The notes under the pieces were generated by a model. It made no database searches. It had not been told where the DNA came from and saw only the letters and a program-made list of their open reading frames with translations. A DNA stretch of 42,216 nt from Deinococcales bacterium (lineage in GTDB: Bacteria; Deinococcota; Deinococci; Deinococcales; JAAFIG01). Of the stretch, positions 31,286-40,348 are shown in pieces. Where the stretch lies: positions 1 through 42,216 of the forward strand of contig JANXTZ010000059.1 of assembly GCA_025352125.1 (NCBI GenBank), given 5' to 3'. The position numbers and the translations under genes were made by a program. Within the stretch, counting starts at the first letter, position 1; each line of letters begins with the position of its first letter.

Positions 31286-33562
31286 TCAATGCTCGAGTTT
31301 GACTCCTGGAAACCACCTTCGCAGCCAAGTTGGCAGCCACCAATTCCACTTTCCCGCCAGAACCATAAACGCTGGCACCAGAATAAGTCGCACAATGGTC
31401 GCATCGAGCGCCACGGCAACACTTAAACCCAAACCGATGGTTTTGTTGACCACCACGCTGCCAGGAATAAATCCAGAGAACACGATCACCATGATTAAGG
31501 CGGCGCTGGTAATGACTCCCGCTGTTCGCTCGAGCGCAATTTTGACCGCCTCTCGGGTGTTCAGCCCTGCTAGGTGTCCCTCTTGAATTCGGGTAAGTAA
31601 AAAAATTTCGTAATCCATTGAAAGTCCAAAAATCACGGCGAACATCACCAAAGGCAAGGTCACATCGATAGCGCCAACGTCACTTGGGGCGTTGAAAAAA
31701 CTTGCCAGAAAACCATTCTGAAAAATCAAGGTGATGATGCCGTAACTGGCGGCAACGCTGAGCGAATTGAGAACTATGGTTTTGAGCGGAATCAGAATGG
31801 AACCAAACGCAATTGCCAGAACGATAAAAGTCGTCACAAACACCATACCGACCGCTATCGGAATTGCACCCGTGATGGCTTGAGTGATCTCAAAGGCACT
31901 TTTTGGCGCTCCACCAATCAAAACGTTCGAGAATCCAGCATTGCGAGTTTCAAGGCGAATACGCTCGAGCCAACCGCCAACATCTTGGGTTCGGATGCTT
32001 TGCTTGGGAACAATTTGCATTTTCAGATACCGTCGGTTGCTGCTGAGAAAAGCTTGGGTTAAAGCGCTTGCGGAATTGAGTGCCGAGACCGTACCAGTAT
32101 TGCTCGAGCCTGTGTTTTGGGTGCTTACCTTGCGACGCACCAACGAAAATGGTGAGAGCACCAGTTGAACATCTGACCACAGTTTCAAATCCGCATCGAG
32201 CCTGCGCCATTTGGCTCGAGCCTCGACATCAAAAGCGCTGATTTTACCAAGGTCAATCAACACATCGAACGTGTCAAGGCTGCCCGCCAACGCCAGTGGT
32301 CGAATCAGCTCGAGTCCCTTTCGGGATTCGACACCTGGTGCAAGCCCGAAAGCGCCCGTGTAACCCAGTTTCATGCCCAGAGCGGGTGCCGCCAAAAGCA
32401 GCAAAAAAGCTGTCGCAGCCGTTCCCCATAGGATTGGATGTGCCATGACACGTTCCGCCCAACGTCCCCAAAAACCACCAGTGCGCCCCAATTCGCTAAA
32501 ACGATGCAAAGCTCGAGGGAAGTTGATGCGTTCGCCGAGCAATCCTAGCAGTGCGGGTAGCAACGTAATGCTGACCAGCACCGTGACCGTGATCGTCAAC
32601 AGTCCCGCCACGCCCATCGAGCGGATCAGTGCCAGGTTTGGCACGAGCAAACCCAGCATGGCAATTGCCACCGTCAGACCACTAAAAATCACCGAACGCC
32701 CAGCCGAGCGGGTCGCCTCGAGTGCGGCGGCTCGAGGGTCGGGGTTACCCTCCAAGGCTTCCCTGAAACGGTTGACGACCAACAGTGCGTAGTCGATGCC
32801 AGCACCCAAGCCAAACAAGGTCACCACACTCTGGGCAAAACTCGAGACGGGCATGATGAAGGTGGCGACGTAGACGCAAGCCAGGGTGACCGTAATCGAA
32901 AACACGCCGACGAGGATCGGCAATCCCGCCGCGATCAACGCCCCAAAGGCAAAGACCAGCACAATTGCGGTCAGCGGTAGCGCGGTCAACTCGCCACGCC
33001 GCACGTCGCTTTCGGTCAAGCGTGCAAAGTCTTGATTGACGGCGCTCGAGCCTGTGATCAGAAACTGGGTTTCGGGCATATTTTTCGCGGCGTTGGGTTT
33101 TGGTTTGGGCACCATCTCTTGCACTGAAATGCGCATGTTCTCGAGCAGCGAAGGATTTCCGTACAGTGCCGAAATACGCGTGACCGTGACAAAACGATTT
33201 TCCACCTGCCCAAAAGGTTGGATTGGGGAATTGGGCGTGTCAAACCGAACAATCTCGAGGATTCCATTTAAGGCACTCAATCTTTTTAAGAGCGAAGCGT
33301 ACAACCCGAGAAATTTTTTGCTTTGCAATGCCAGACTCGAGTCTGAAACCAGGATAAAAGATTCTCCAGTTTCGGATTGAGGGAATTGCGTGCCGATGAT
33401 CCGCGTGACACGTTCCCACTCGGAATTTGGCACGCCGCCTCCAGAGGCGTCAAACCTCGAGCCTGCCTTGGAAGCCACCGGAATCGCAACTGCAAAAATG
33501 ACAAGCCAGACCAACACCACCAAGTATGGGTATCTCGAGTTCAGACGGGAAATAATATTCAT
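31286..33562 (-). CDS. MMPL/RND family transporter
   Basis: The 758-residue inner-membrane protein has an N-terminal helix (YPYLVVLVWLVIFAVAIPVAS), a periplasmic loop domain, five helices, a second loop domain and another helix bundle, the two-fold RND layout of MMPL proteins. The helix-4-type Asp-Tyr motifs GLGAGIDYALLVVNRF and GLSMDYEIFLLTRIQEG are the proton-relay signature. Members export lipids or small molecules using the proton gradient. The ATG follows a GAGGAC site. It is next to a glycosyltransferase island, so an envelope-lipid substrate is possible. Confidence 0.88.
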   Translation of the reverse strand: MNIISRLNSRYPYLVVLVWLVIFAVAIPVASKAGSRFDASGGGVPNSEWERVTRIIGTQFPQSETGESFILVSDSSLALQSKKFLGLYASLLKRLSALNGILEIVRFDTPNSPIQPFGQVENRFVTVTRISALYGNPSLLENMRISVQEMVPKPKPNAAKNMPETQFLITGSSAVNQDFARLTESDVRRGELTALPLTAIVLVFAFGALIAAGLPILVGVFSITVTLACVYVATFIMPVSSFAQSVVTLFGLGAGIDYALLVVNRFREALEGNPDPRAAALEATRSAGRSVIFSGLTVAIAMLGLLVPNLALIRSMGVAGLLTITVTVLVSITLLPALLGLLGERINFPRALHRFSELGRTGGFWGRWAERVMAHPILWGTAATAFLLLLAAPALGMKLGYTGAFGLAPGVESRKGLELIRPLALAGSLDTFDVLIDLGKISAFDVEARAKWRRLDADLKLWSDVQLVLSPFSLVRRKVSTQNTGSSNTGTVSALNSASALTQAFLSSNRRYLKMQIVPKQSIRTQDVGGWLERIRLETRNAGFSNVLIGGAPKSAFEITQAITGAIPIAVGMVFVTTFIVLAIAFGSILIPLKTIVLNSLSVAASYGIITLIFQNGFLASFFNAPSDVGAIDVTLPLVMFAVIFGLSMDYEIFLLTRIQEGHLAGLNTREAVKIALERTAGVITSAALIMVIVFSGFIPGSVVVNKTIGLGLSVAVALDATIVRLILVPAFMVLAGKWNWWLPTWLRRWFPGVKLEH

Positions 33563-33588
33563 AAAAAGTCCTCAAGCACAGATAAATT

Positions 33589-34694
33589 TTAAACTTGCTC
33601 AAGAACTTTTCTGTAAGCATTGAAAGTTTGCGCAGCAGTTTTCTCCCATGTAAAAGCTTTTATTGCCAATCGATCTGATGGTGTTTTCAATGCGTTTAAT
33701 ATTGCTTTTCGAATACTGCTGACATCAAAGGGATCGCAAGTAAATACACGTTTATTAAGCAAGTCACCATAATAGGTCCTGGCTGGACAATAATGTTCGT
33801 CAGATACAACAATGTTTAGCCCACAAGCCAAAGCTTCAATTGAGGTCAGCGCCGAAGGTTCACAAAAGGACGCAAGATAATGTACATGTGCATTTGGCAT
33901 CATTCGACCAAGTTCACTATCTGTCAGTTTTTGAGTCATAATAAAAGTGTTTCTTTGTAAACTTGCAAGTTTTAAAACTTTTTCGCCGTATCCATGTGTC
34001 ATTTTAACGTCTTTTCCAACAATTTTAATATTAATTTCAGGGTTTTTCAACAAAGAAGCAATCAAATTGGTTTGATTTTTAGTACATTCAATTCTTCCAA
34101 TGCAAAGCACTGAGTTTTTCTCGTATGTTTCGCTAGGATAGAAAATACTCTGATCAACTGCTTGCGAAATAATCGAATTTTTTAAATTTTCGTTTGCAAC
34201 AAAATTTTGAACCAATCCAAGCTCCTCCTCAGACGCTGGAAGGATCATATTTGACGATTCGCAAATGTATTTGTAAATCTTTCTGAATTTCCCTGAAAAA
34301 ACTTTGGTTCATCAACTAACGATGCTAAAAGTTTAGATTTTAAATTATAAAGTGGTTGCAAACCTTTCATCAATTTATTTGGGTTGTGAAAACCCAACCT
34401 TGAATATTCGTAAATGTGAAGAAAAGCAGACAAATCCCAAAAAATCGTTGAGACCACCGTTTTTCCACTCATTCTCAAAGAATTTTCAAGAACCTGAAGT
34501 GCCTGTCCAATTTCATGAATGTTAAAAATATGCACCAAATCGTATTTCTTCTTGAGAATCAGTTCTGGGTCAAGCACCACATCAATTTCGATATCATAAT
34601 TTCCCTCGAGAAATTCTTTGGTTTTCATCATCTGAACCGAATCGCCACCAGGTCTATCAAAACAGTTTTGGCGATTTGCAAAAGCGACTTTCAT
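33589..34694 (-). pseudogene. Glycosyltransferase family 4 gene split by a frameshift
   Basis: The N-terminal part (34694 to 34245, 149 residues) begins MKVAFANRQNCFDRPGGDSVQM, a GT4 donor-side start with a Gly-Gly loop, and reads YDLVHIFNIHE. The C-terminal part ends at 33589 and has VLCIGRIECTKNQTNLI, ASFCEPSALTSIEALACGLNIVVSD, the GT-B sugar-nucleotide motif. Their frames join at an A6 run on the plus strand (34296-34301): with one more base the product continues KFFSGKFRKIYKYICESSN into the second frame, giving about 367 residues. Mutation, sequencing error or slippage are all possible. AT-rich codon use differs from resident genes. Confidence 0.82.
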
Positions 34695-34701
34695 GAGACA
34701 A

Positions 34702-34771
34702 AGCCTACCACTTTAGAAAGTATACAAACACGCCAGAACAGCTTTTTTCAGAGCCAACTTTCAGGTAGGCT
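34702..34771. promoter_or_regulatory. Divergent leaderless TAGGCT promoters
   Basis: TAGGCT reads on the minus strand at 34707-34702, 7 nt before ATG 34694. The same hexamer reads on the plus strand at 34766-34771, 6 nt before GTG 34778. Neither gene has a ribosome site. The same TAGGCT pair occurs at 39377-39457. Confidence 0.65.
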
Positions 34772-34777
34772 TTTGGC

Positions 34778-35668
34778 GTGCCTGAAACTTCCGTGTGTGC
34801 AATTGTTGTGACATACAACCCCGACCAACAACTGAAAGAACGTATTGACGCTCTCGCGCCACAAGTTGACTTGGTGATCGTGGTGGATAACGCCTCGAGT
34901 GTGCAAACGGTTGCTCATGTACACGATCTGAAAAAAGTGAAGAATCTTGAGCTAATCGAGAATTCGCAGAATCTAGGCTTAGGTGCTGGGTTTAATATTG
35001 GTTTACAACGAGGATTGGATTTAGGTTATGGATACCTAGCAATCTTTGATCAGGACAGTCTTTGTTCACCAAACCTTATATCTGAACTCCATGCTATTCA
35101 TATCGCATTAAAAACGGAACCAATTGCAGTGGTTTCACCGACATATTATGATGAGACATTAGGAATCGTTGTTCATCCTGACCCATTTTCTCAAACCAAG
35201 CCTTTGCTCGATGGTCGTGCAGTAGATGTCATGACAACTTTTAGTTCGGCAAGCCTGATTCGAGCAGATATTCTGAAAAAAATTGGACTAATGAATGAAG
35301 GGTTTTTTATAGATTACATCGATCACGAATTTTGTTTGCGCTGTCACACAGTAAATTATCGGGTATTACAGTCAACGGAAACCACTCTTAAACATCGTTT
35401 GGGTAACCCGTTTAAAACTTGGATTGGATTGTCTATTCTTGAGCACAATTCAGATCGAATTTACTATCAATCGAGAAATCGAATTTTAATGTATAAAAAG
35501 TTTGTTAAGTTATTTCCTGGTTTTATTTTTCGAGATATATTGTCTGGCTTTGCGCGTTTTTTTGAAATACTCATGTACCAAAACGACAAAATAGAACGTA
35601 TTTTATCTTTTTTTCTGGGAACATACGATGGTTTAACAAATAAATCAGGTAAAAGAAAAATCAAATAG
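34778..35668 (+). CDS. Glycosyltransferase family 2, rhamnosyltransferase-like
   Basis: The 296-residue enzyme begins VCAIVVTYNPDQQLKERI, with VIVVDNAS (nucleotide-binding) and GYLAIFDQDSLC, the DQD/DxD metal site seen in RfbF-type rhamnosyltransferases, then FIDYIDHEFCLRCHTVNYRV and the late membrane-associating region. It should transfer a sugar from a nucleotide donor to a surface glycan or glycolipid in the cytoplasm. Start GTG is supported by TAGGCT 6 nt upstream. It is the first gene of a three-gene GT unit and becomes more AT-rich toward its end. Confidence 0.85.
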   Translation: MPETSVCAIVVTYNPDQQLKERIDALAPQVDLVIVVDNASSVQTVAHVHDLKKVKNLELIENSQNLGLGAGFNIGLQRGLDLGYGYLAIFDQDSLCSPNLISELHAIHIALKTEPIAVVSPTYYDETLGIVVHPDPFSQTKPLLDGRAVDVMTTFSSASLIRADILKKIGLMNEGFFIDYIDHEFCLRCHTVNYRVLQSTETTLKHRLGNPFKTWIGLSILEHNSDRIYYQSRNRILMYKKFVKLFPGFIFRDILSGFARFFEILMYQNDKIERILSFFLGTYDGLTNKSGKRKIK

Positions 35669-35669
35669 C

Positions 35670-36641
35670 ATGAGTATTAACTCGCTAGGAAACAATGCAA
35701 GTACGATTTTAATACCACTTGTTAGCATTATTGTGCCAATGTATAATCATGCCCAATATATTGAAAATACTCTCGAGAGTTTTGCTTCTGAAGGTTATCC
35801 AAACCTCGAGATAATTATATTAGATGATGGATCAAAAGATAGTTCCTTTTCCATAGCAGAAAAATGGATTCAAAATCATCCGAATACTTTTAAAAACGTA
35901 ATTCTTCAGCGTCAAGAAAATCAAGGGATTACCAAAACTCTCAATACATTGGTAAAGCTCTCGAGTGGAAGTTATATCACTATGGTAGCAAGTGATGATG
36001 AACTACTGCCTGGTGGTATTCAATTTCGAATTGCGGCACTCAACAATCGACCAGATTGGCTTTCGGTATTCGGCAACTGCGTTATTATTGACAGCGCAAA
36101 TGTAGTCACATCTAACGATGGTCTTAAAAAACTGGGCAATTCAAATTCTAAAGCGCTTTTGAACGACCATTTACGTGCCAAAGAATTAATTCTGCGCTGG
36201 AGCGTACCAGGTCCAGTTTTGCTCTCGAGGCGTGAGGCATTCAACGAAGAAACTGGTGTTGGTTTATATGACACTGAACTTTTTTTTGAAGACCGCGATT
36301 TCTACTTGCGTTTACTCGCTAAAAATGCCCTCGGTTTTATAAATCTTCCTGTCGCCGCCTACCGATTGCACGGGAAAAATACAATCTTAAATAAAAAACA
36401 AATGGTACGAGTTTACCAAACTATTCTAAAATCAGAAGAAAAAAATCTCGATCAAATACAAGGAATCGAACGAAAATCTCTAGAATTTATTCTTCAAATT
36501 TCAAGAAATAATGTGATTCGCTGCACTCAGCCTATTTTTCCGGCATTCATAGCAACCTTGAAATTATTGACTTTGATTCCGTATCATGGCGTGTTAAAAT
36601 ATATTTTTGATGTCACCGTTAGCCGAACACCCAAATTCTGA
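35670..36641 (+). CDS. Glycosyltransferase family 2
   Basis: The 323-residue enzyme has the GT-A core VSIIVPMYNHAQYIENTLESFASEGYPNLEIIILDDGSKDSS, then GSYITMVASDDELLPGG with the DD metal site and FEDRDFYLRLLAKN as the acceptor-side acidic motif. It likely adds a sugar to the same surface glycan as its neighbours. Its ATG lies one base after the previous stop (TAG-C-ATG), so it is coupled. The gene is distinctly AT-rich, with Asn, Ile and Lys codons frequent and few CTCGAG sites, unlike resident genes. Confidence 0.85.
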   Translation: MSINSLGNNASTILIPLVSIIVPMYNHAQYIENTLESFASEGYPNLEIIILDDGSKDSSFSIAEKWIQNHPNTFKNVILQRQENQGITKTLNTLVKLSSGSYITMVASDDELLPGGIQFRIAALNNRPDWLSVFGNCVIIDSANVVTSNDGLKKLGNSNSKALLNDHLRAKELILRWSVPGPVLLSRREAFNEETGVGLYDTELFFEDRDFYLRLLAKNALGFINLPVAAYRLHGKNTILNKKQMVRVYQTILKSEEKNLDQIQGIERKSLEFILQISRNNVIRCTQPIFPAFIATLKLLTLIPYHGVLKYIFDVTVSRTPKF

Positions 36642-36678
36642 AAGCTCACATCAAGCCGCCTGTTACCATAAGCAGTGT

Positions 36679-37626
36679 ATGCTCGAGCAACTTTCAATTA
36701 TTATTCCCGTTTTCAATGGTCGTCACGTACTGATCCAAGCACTAGAGATTCTCGAACGTGATGCAAGAGACGCAGAAATTATTGTTGTAGACGGTGGTTC
36801 TACCGACGGCGCACTCGAGATGGTTAAAAGCCGTTTTCGACAAGTTAAAGTTTTGGAAGTCCAAAATCACGGTTGGGCACACGCGACCAATCGAGGCTTC
36901 GAAATTGCTTCTCGAGAAGTGTTACTGACCATGAATTCAGATTTATTTCCAAACCGTCTGGCACTTGAGATAATGGTTTCTCGCTTAATAACTCAGCCTG
37001 AACTTGGAGCGGTTGGACCGATGATGTTCAATATCGACGGTTCACGACAATGGGGGTTCGGAACGTTTTACCGAGCAAATTGGTACATGCACACCAAACC
37101 GTTCCAAATTAACATCATACACGGTGCCTGCCTGATGACGCGCCGTGATGTGCTGGAAAAAGTTGGCGGTTTTGATGAGCGATTCTTTTTTTACAACGAA
37201 GAATTCGATTGGTGTTGGCGAACTACCAATGCAGGTTTAAAACTCGAAGTGCTGCCTTGCAAAGTTGTGCACGTCGAGGGTGCCAGTTCGGGGCGAACCC
37301 CAGCAGTTCAAATAGAACAGAATCGTGGAAGTTTGTTTTTACTTCAAAAACATTTTCCCCATTGGTTGGTTGAAGTCACACGTTCGTTTTTCCAATTGTT
37401 GGGTTGGTTGGGTTCAGGTTTGGATACAAGACCGGATTTTCGCCAAGCATGGGCAGAAATTGAAGATTTGTGCAAGCGACGTGACTACCTGCACACCCGT
37501 TTGCCACTTTCGGGTCGTGGTGAGGTGAAATTTGAAGCTCACTTAACCCATATTGAGAACGACTTCAAATTAAGTCTTTCGTCATCTGATCCCGAAGCCG
37601 AACTTGCTGTAGCCTCGAAAATATGA
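36679..37626 (+). CDS. Glycosyltransferase family 2
   Basis: The 315-residue enzyme starts LSIIIPVFNGRHVLIQALEIL and has AEIIVVDGGSTDGALEMV, WAHATNRGFEIASREVLLTMNSDLFPN (NSD in place of DxD) and the acceptor segment GGFDERFFFYNEEFDWCWRTTNAG, typical of WbbL-like GT2 enzymes. I chose ATG 36679; an in-frame ATG at 36607 lies inside the preceding gene and has no signal. A TACCAT at 36664 may be a weak -10. It overlaps the isomerase gene by 4 bp (ATGA at 37623-37626). Composition is closer to resident DNA than that of the previous gene. Confidence 0.83.
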   Translation: MLEQLSIIIPVFNGRHVLIQALEILERDARDAEIIVVDGGSTDGALEMVKSRFRQVKVLEVQNHGWAHATNRGFEIASREVLLTMNSDLFPNRLALEIMVSRLITQPELGAVGPMMFNIDGSRQWGFGTFYRANWYMHTKPFQINIIHGACLMTRRDVLEKVGGFDERFFFYNEEFDWCWRTTNAGLKLEVLPCKVVHVEGASSGRTPAVQIEQNRGSLFLLQKHFPHWLVEVTRSFFQLLGWLGSGLDTRPDFRQAWAEIEDLCKRRDYLHTRLPLSGRGEVKFEAHLTHIENDFKLSLSSSDPEAELAVASKI

Positions 37627-38618
37627 GCGCGATCAAGGAACGAAAACTCAAACACATCGAAATCTGCCTCGATTATCCCGTCGAGTACACCACCAAAACC
37701 ACTGGACTCGAGTCTGTGCCTTGGGCGTACAACGCACTGCCAGAAGTTTCATTTATGGACATCAAGCTCGAGACTGAATTCTTGGGCAAAACCTTGCGTG
37801 CGCCATTGCTGATTGGTGCAATGACCGGAGGGGCTGAACGAGCGGCGAAAATCAATCGCAATCTGGCGATTGCCGCGCAGCATTTGGGCATTGGCATGAT
37901 GCTCGGTTCTCAGCGTGCGATGCTCGAGATCGAGTCGGCACGGGCAAGTTTTCAAATTCGGGATGTTGCCCCCGACATTTTGCTGATCGGCAATATCGGC
38001 GTGGCTCAGTTTAAAAAGGGTTACGGCGCTCAGGAAGCTCGAGCGGCGATAGAACTGGTGGGTGCAGATGCCATTGCGTTTCATACCAATCCTTTGCAGG
38101 AGGCGTTGCAACCAGGTGGCGATACGGATTTTACAGACCTGATCCCTGTTCTCGAGCAAGTTGTGCCCGAGGTTGGTTATCCAGTGATGCTCAAAGAAGT
38201 CGGGCACGGCTTGAGTGGCAGTGTTGCCAATGCAGTGAAAAACGTTGGTTTTGCGGCGTTGGATGTGGCTGGCGCTGGCGGTACAAGTTGGGCGAAAGTC
38301 GAGGATTTCGCGCACCACGGGCGGCTCGAGCATCCTGATTTGGATGAAATTGGCATTCCGACAGCGCAAGCTTTACAAGAATGCCGTGCCGCGCTGCCTG
38401 AAATGCCCCTGATGGCGTCTGGTGGCATCCGCACAGGACTTGAAATTGCCAAATCGCTCAAACTGGGCGCAAGTGTCGCCGCAATGGCAAAACCACTTCT
38501 CGAGCCAGCCCTGCACAGTCCCGAGGCGGTGATTGCCCATCTCGAAAAAATTATTTTTGAGCTTCGGGTGGCGTTTTTTGTGGCGGGTGCTCGAGATGTT
38601 GCAGCGATTTGCGGTTAA
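37623..38618 (+). CDS. fni: Type II isopentenyl-diphosphate delta-isomerase
   Basis: The 331-residue FMN- and NADPH-dependent TIM-barrel enzyme interconverts isopentenyl and dimethylallyl diphosphate for isoprenoid synthesis. Visible features are HIEICL (start), GAMTGG (residues 65-70), GIGMMLGSQRAM (89-100), LIGNIGVAQ, HTNPLQEALQPGGDTDF, DVAGAGGTSWAKVE and the phosphate-binding ASGGIRTG. The type II enzyme is the usual form in Deinococcota. It is translationally coupled to the upstream glycosyltransferase; isoprenoid lipid carriers for glycan assembly offer a plausible link. It ends 4 bp from the convergent hydrolase gene. Confidence 0.95.
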   Translation: MSAIKERKLKHIEICLDYPVEYTTKTTGLESVPWAYNALPEVSFMDIKLETEFLGKTLRAPLLIGAMTGGAERAAKINRNLAIAAQHLGIGMMLGSQRAMLEIESARASFQIRDVAPDILLIGNIGVAQFKKGYGAQEARAAIELVGADAIAFHTNPLQEALQPGGDTDFTDLIPVLEQVVPEVGYPVMLKEVGHGLSGSVANAVKNVGFAALDVAGAGGTSWAKVEDFAHHGRLEHPDLDEIGIPTAQALQECRAALPEMPLMASGGIRTGLEIAKSLKLGASVAAMAKPLLEPALHSPEAVIAHLEKIIFELRVAFFVAGARDVAAICG

Positions 38619-38622
38619 TAGA

Positions 38623-39369
38623 TTACAGGCTTTGAAAATACAGATTCAGCTTCTCGAGCACGTCCTTTTCAAAGACATCTCGAGCCACGGTAGGGCTGCC
38701 GTCGCCGGCTTGGGGTCCGTAACGACCAAAAAACGCGTGCACACCACCCGCAATCATGTCCACCTTCGAGCCTGAAGGCAGTTTTTCGAGTCCGGCTTTG
38801 ACTTTTTCTGGTGTCGCCAGCCCATCGTGTTCGGCGGCTAGGTCGAGCACTTTAAATGATTTTCCAGTCAGATCATCGACACTGTACGCGCCCATCAAGA
38901 CCAGCCCATCGACTGGGTTGGAGAACGCGTATTTGGCTGCCATCGCGCCACCGAGACTGTGACCACCGACAATAAATTTGCTGATTTTCATTCCGCCAGT
39001 CTCGAGCGCGACACGCACCTCTGAGGCGCGATTGGGTGAAATCACGGCCAGCTCGAGCGGCATGACTGGGATGGCGACGGTGATGCCCTGGGCTGCCAGC
39101 GCCCGAGCCATAAATTCGTAACTTTGGGCTGGAACGCGCCCGCCTGGGTAGTAAACAAAAACGGTTCCGTTGGGCGATACGGGTTTGGCAAGAATAAAAT
39201 TTTGCGGCTCGAGCGTGACTTCGATACCTGGAATCAGGCTGGTCTGATTGGCTGGCACGGGGTCGATACCAAGCACGGTGGCTCGGGGCAGGACGCCCCA
39301 GGTTAAGCCCATCAGAACGCCGAGTGACACGTACAAAATATTCAGCAAAATGCGTTTGATGATTTTCAT
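38623..39369 (-). CDS. Membrane-anchored or secreted alpha/beta hydrolase
   Basis: The 248-residue protein has an N-terminal hydrophobic segment (IIKRILLNILYVSLGVLMGLTWG), acting as signal anchor or signal peptide, then an alpha/beta-hydrolase domain. The nucleophile is S138 in GGHSLGG, the acid D182 in AEHDGLA and the base H211 in GGVHAFFG; the oxyanion area is VYYPGGRVP. It resembles the abhydrolase_5 group with carboxylesterase-like members; the substrate is unknown. ATG 39369 lies 7 nt after TAGGCT, so the longer open frame (from 39408) is rejected. Confidence 0.85.
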   Translation of the reverse strand: MKIIKRILLNILYVSLGVLMGLTWGVLPRATVLGIDPVPANQTSLIPGIEVTLEPQNFILAKPVSPNGTVFVYYPGGRVPAQSYEFMARALAAQGITVAIPVMPLELAVISPNRASEVRVALETGGMKISKFIVGGHSLGGAMAAKYAFSNPVDGLVLMGAYSVDDLTGKSFKVLDLAAEHDGLATPEKVKAGLEKLPSGSKVDMIAGGVHAFFGRYGPQAGDGSPTVARDVFEKDVLEKLNLYFQSL

Positions 39370-39376
39370 GTTTCCG

Positions 39377-39457
39377 AGCCTATCACCCACAATGCGCTCG
39401 TTTGGCAACCTTGCTCCAGGTGAATCGATTCCGAGCGAAAATTGAACATGTTAGGCT
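39377..39457. promoter_or_regulatory. Divergent leaderless TAGGCT promoters
   Basis: TAGGCT reads on the minus strand at 39382-39377, 7 nt before ATG 39369, and on the plus strand at 39452-39457, 6 nt before ATG 39464. No ribosome site precedes either start. Confidence 0.65.
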
Positions 39458-39463
39458 AAAGCC

Positions 39464-40348
39464 ATGCTCGATCAGAACCGCTACTCTGAATCCCATGCGC
39501 TTTTCAAACCAGAAGAATTTCAATTCTCCCTGCATTACGCCGGTCGTTTGGCTGGAACGGAACGTTGGATTTCGGGCTTTGAAAAAAATCAGTTTGTCAT
39601 TCGACTCGAGACGGTGCTGCAAAGTCCTCTGGGCAACGGTCAAAAACGCGTGCAAACCTCGAAGCTCGAGCCGAGCACCGGTTTTCCAAATTCGTATCAG
39701 GAATCGGGCGACCGTCCATTCGAGACCATTTTTGACCGCCGCGCAGGCTTGGTGACGGTCAAGCAAAACCGTGATGAGGCGAGCATTGCCCTGACCCAGG
39801 ATTATCACGATCCAGTGTCGATGCTGCAACTCCTGCGCGAACTGCCTGATGACATCACGGTGGCTCGGGTGCCGATGGTTGGCGGCATGGCGCTGGTCAC
39901 ACGGCTCGAGGATGAGTTTGTCAGTTCGCCTTGGGGCGAGGTCCTGGCGCGGGTGTATTACGTGCGTCCTGGGGTCAATCTGGTGTACATCGAGGCGGCG
40001 GAACCGTGCCGTCCGCTCAAATTTTCGCAAACACTTGGAAAGTATGCGCTCGAGGCGGTGCTGACCAGAACCCATACACCTCAGCAGACGCAACCGACCC
40101 GCCGTGAAACCAGAGAGCCAAACCGCGATCAACGCCATGTTCGGTCACGACCCGGGCAACCTGCGCCGTCTCGAGGGCAGCAAAAAGCTGGGTTTGACAA
40201 GTCAAAAGCGGCTCAACCCAACCGTGAACAGCGCTTGGCACAGCAAATCAAGGTAGAAGCTGCAAAGCCCGAAGATACAGAGCGCAAAACGGGCAGAAAA
40301 CGCAGGCGATTTCGCAAGCGCAATGCAAAATCCGAGGGCAACGAATGA
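39464..40348 (+). CDS. Uncharacterised protein with a basic disordered C-terminal tail
   Basis: The 294-residue product has a folded N-terminal part of about 195 residues with beta-strand alternation (FSLHYAGRLAGTERWISGF, FVIRLETVLQSP, FDRRAGLVTVKQNRDEASIALTQDY, WGEVLARVYYVRPGVNLVYIEAAEPC), slightly like DUF3108-type lipid-binding beta-barrels, and no signal peptide. Residues after about 200 form a highly charged, Gln/Arg/Lys-rich tail (KTGRKRRRFRKRN near the end), which could bind nucleic acid or another polyanion. It is leaderless and its stop overlaps hisD (ATGA at 40345-40348). No known function. Confidence 0.7.
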   Translation: MLDQNRYSESHALFKPEEFQFSLHYAGRLAGTERWISGFEKNQFVIRLETVLQSPLGNGQKRVQTSKLEPSTGFPNSYQESGDRPFETIFDRRAGLVTVKQNRDEASIALTQDYHDPVSMLQLLRELPDDITVARVPMVGGMALVTRLEDEFVSSPWGEVLARVYYVRPGVNLVYIEAAEPCRPLKFSQTLGKYALEAVLTRTHTPQQTQPTRRETREPNRDQRHVRSRPGQPAPSRGQQKAGFDKSKAAQPNREQRLAQQIKVEAAKPEDTERKTGRKRRRFRKRNAKSEGNE

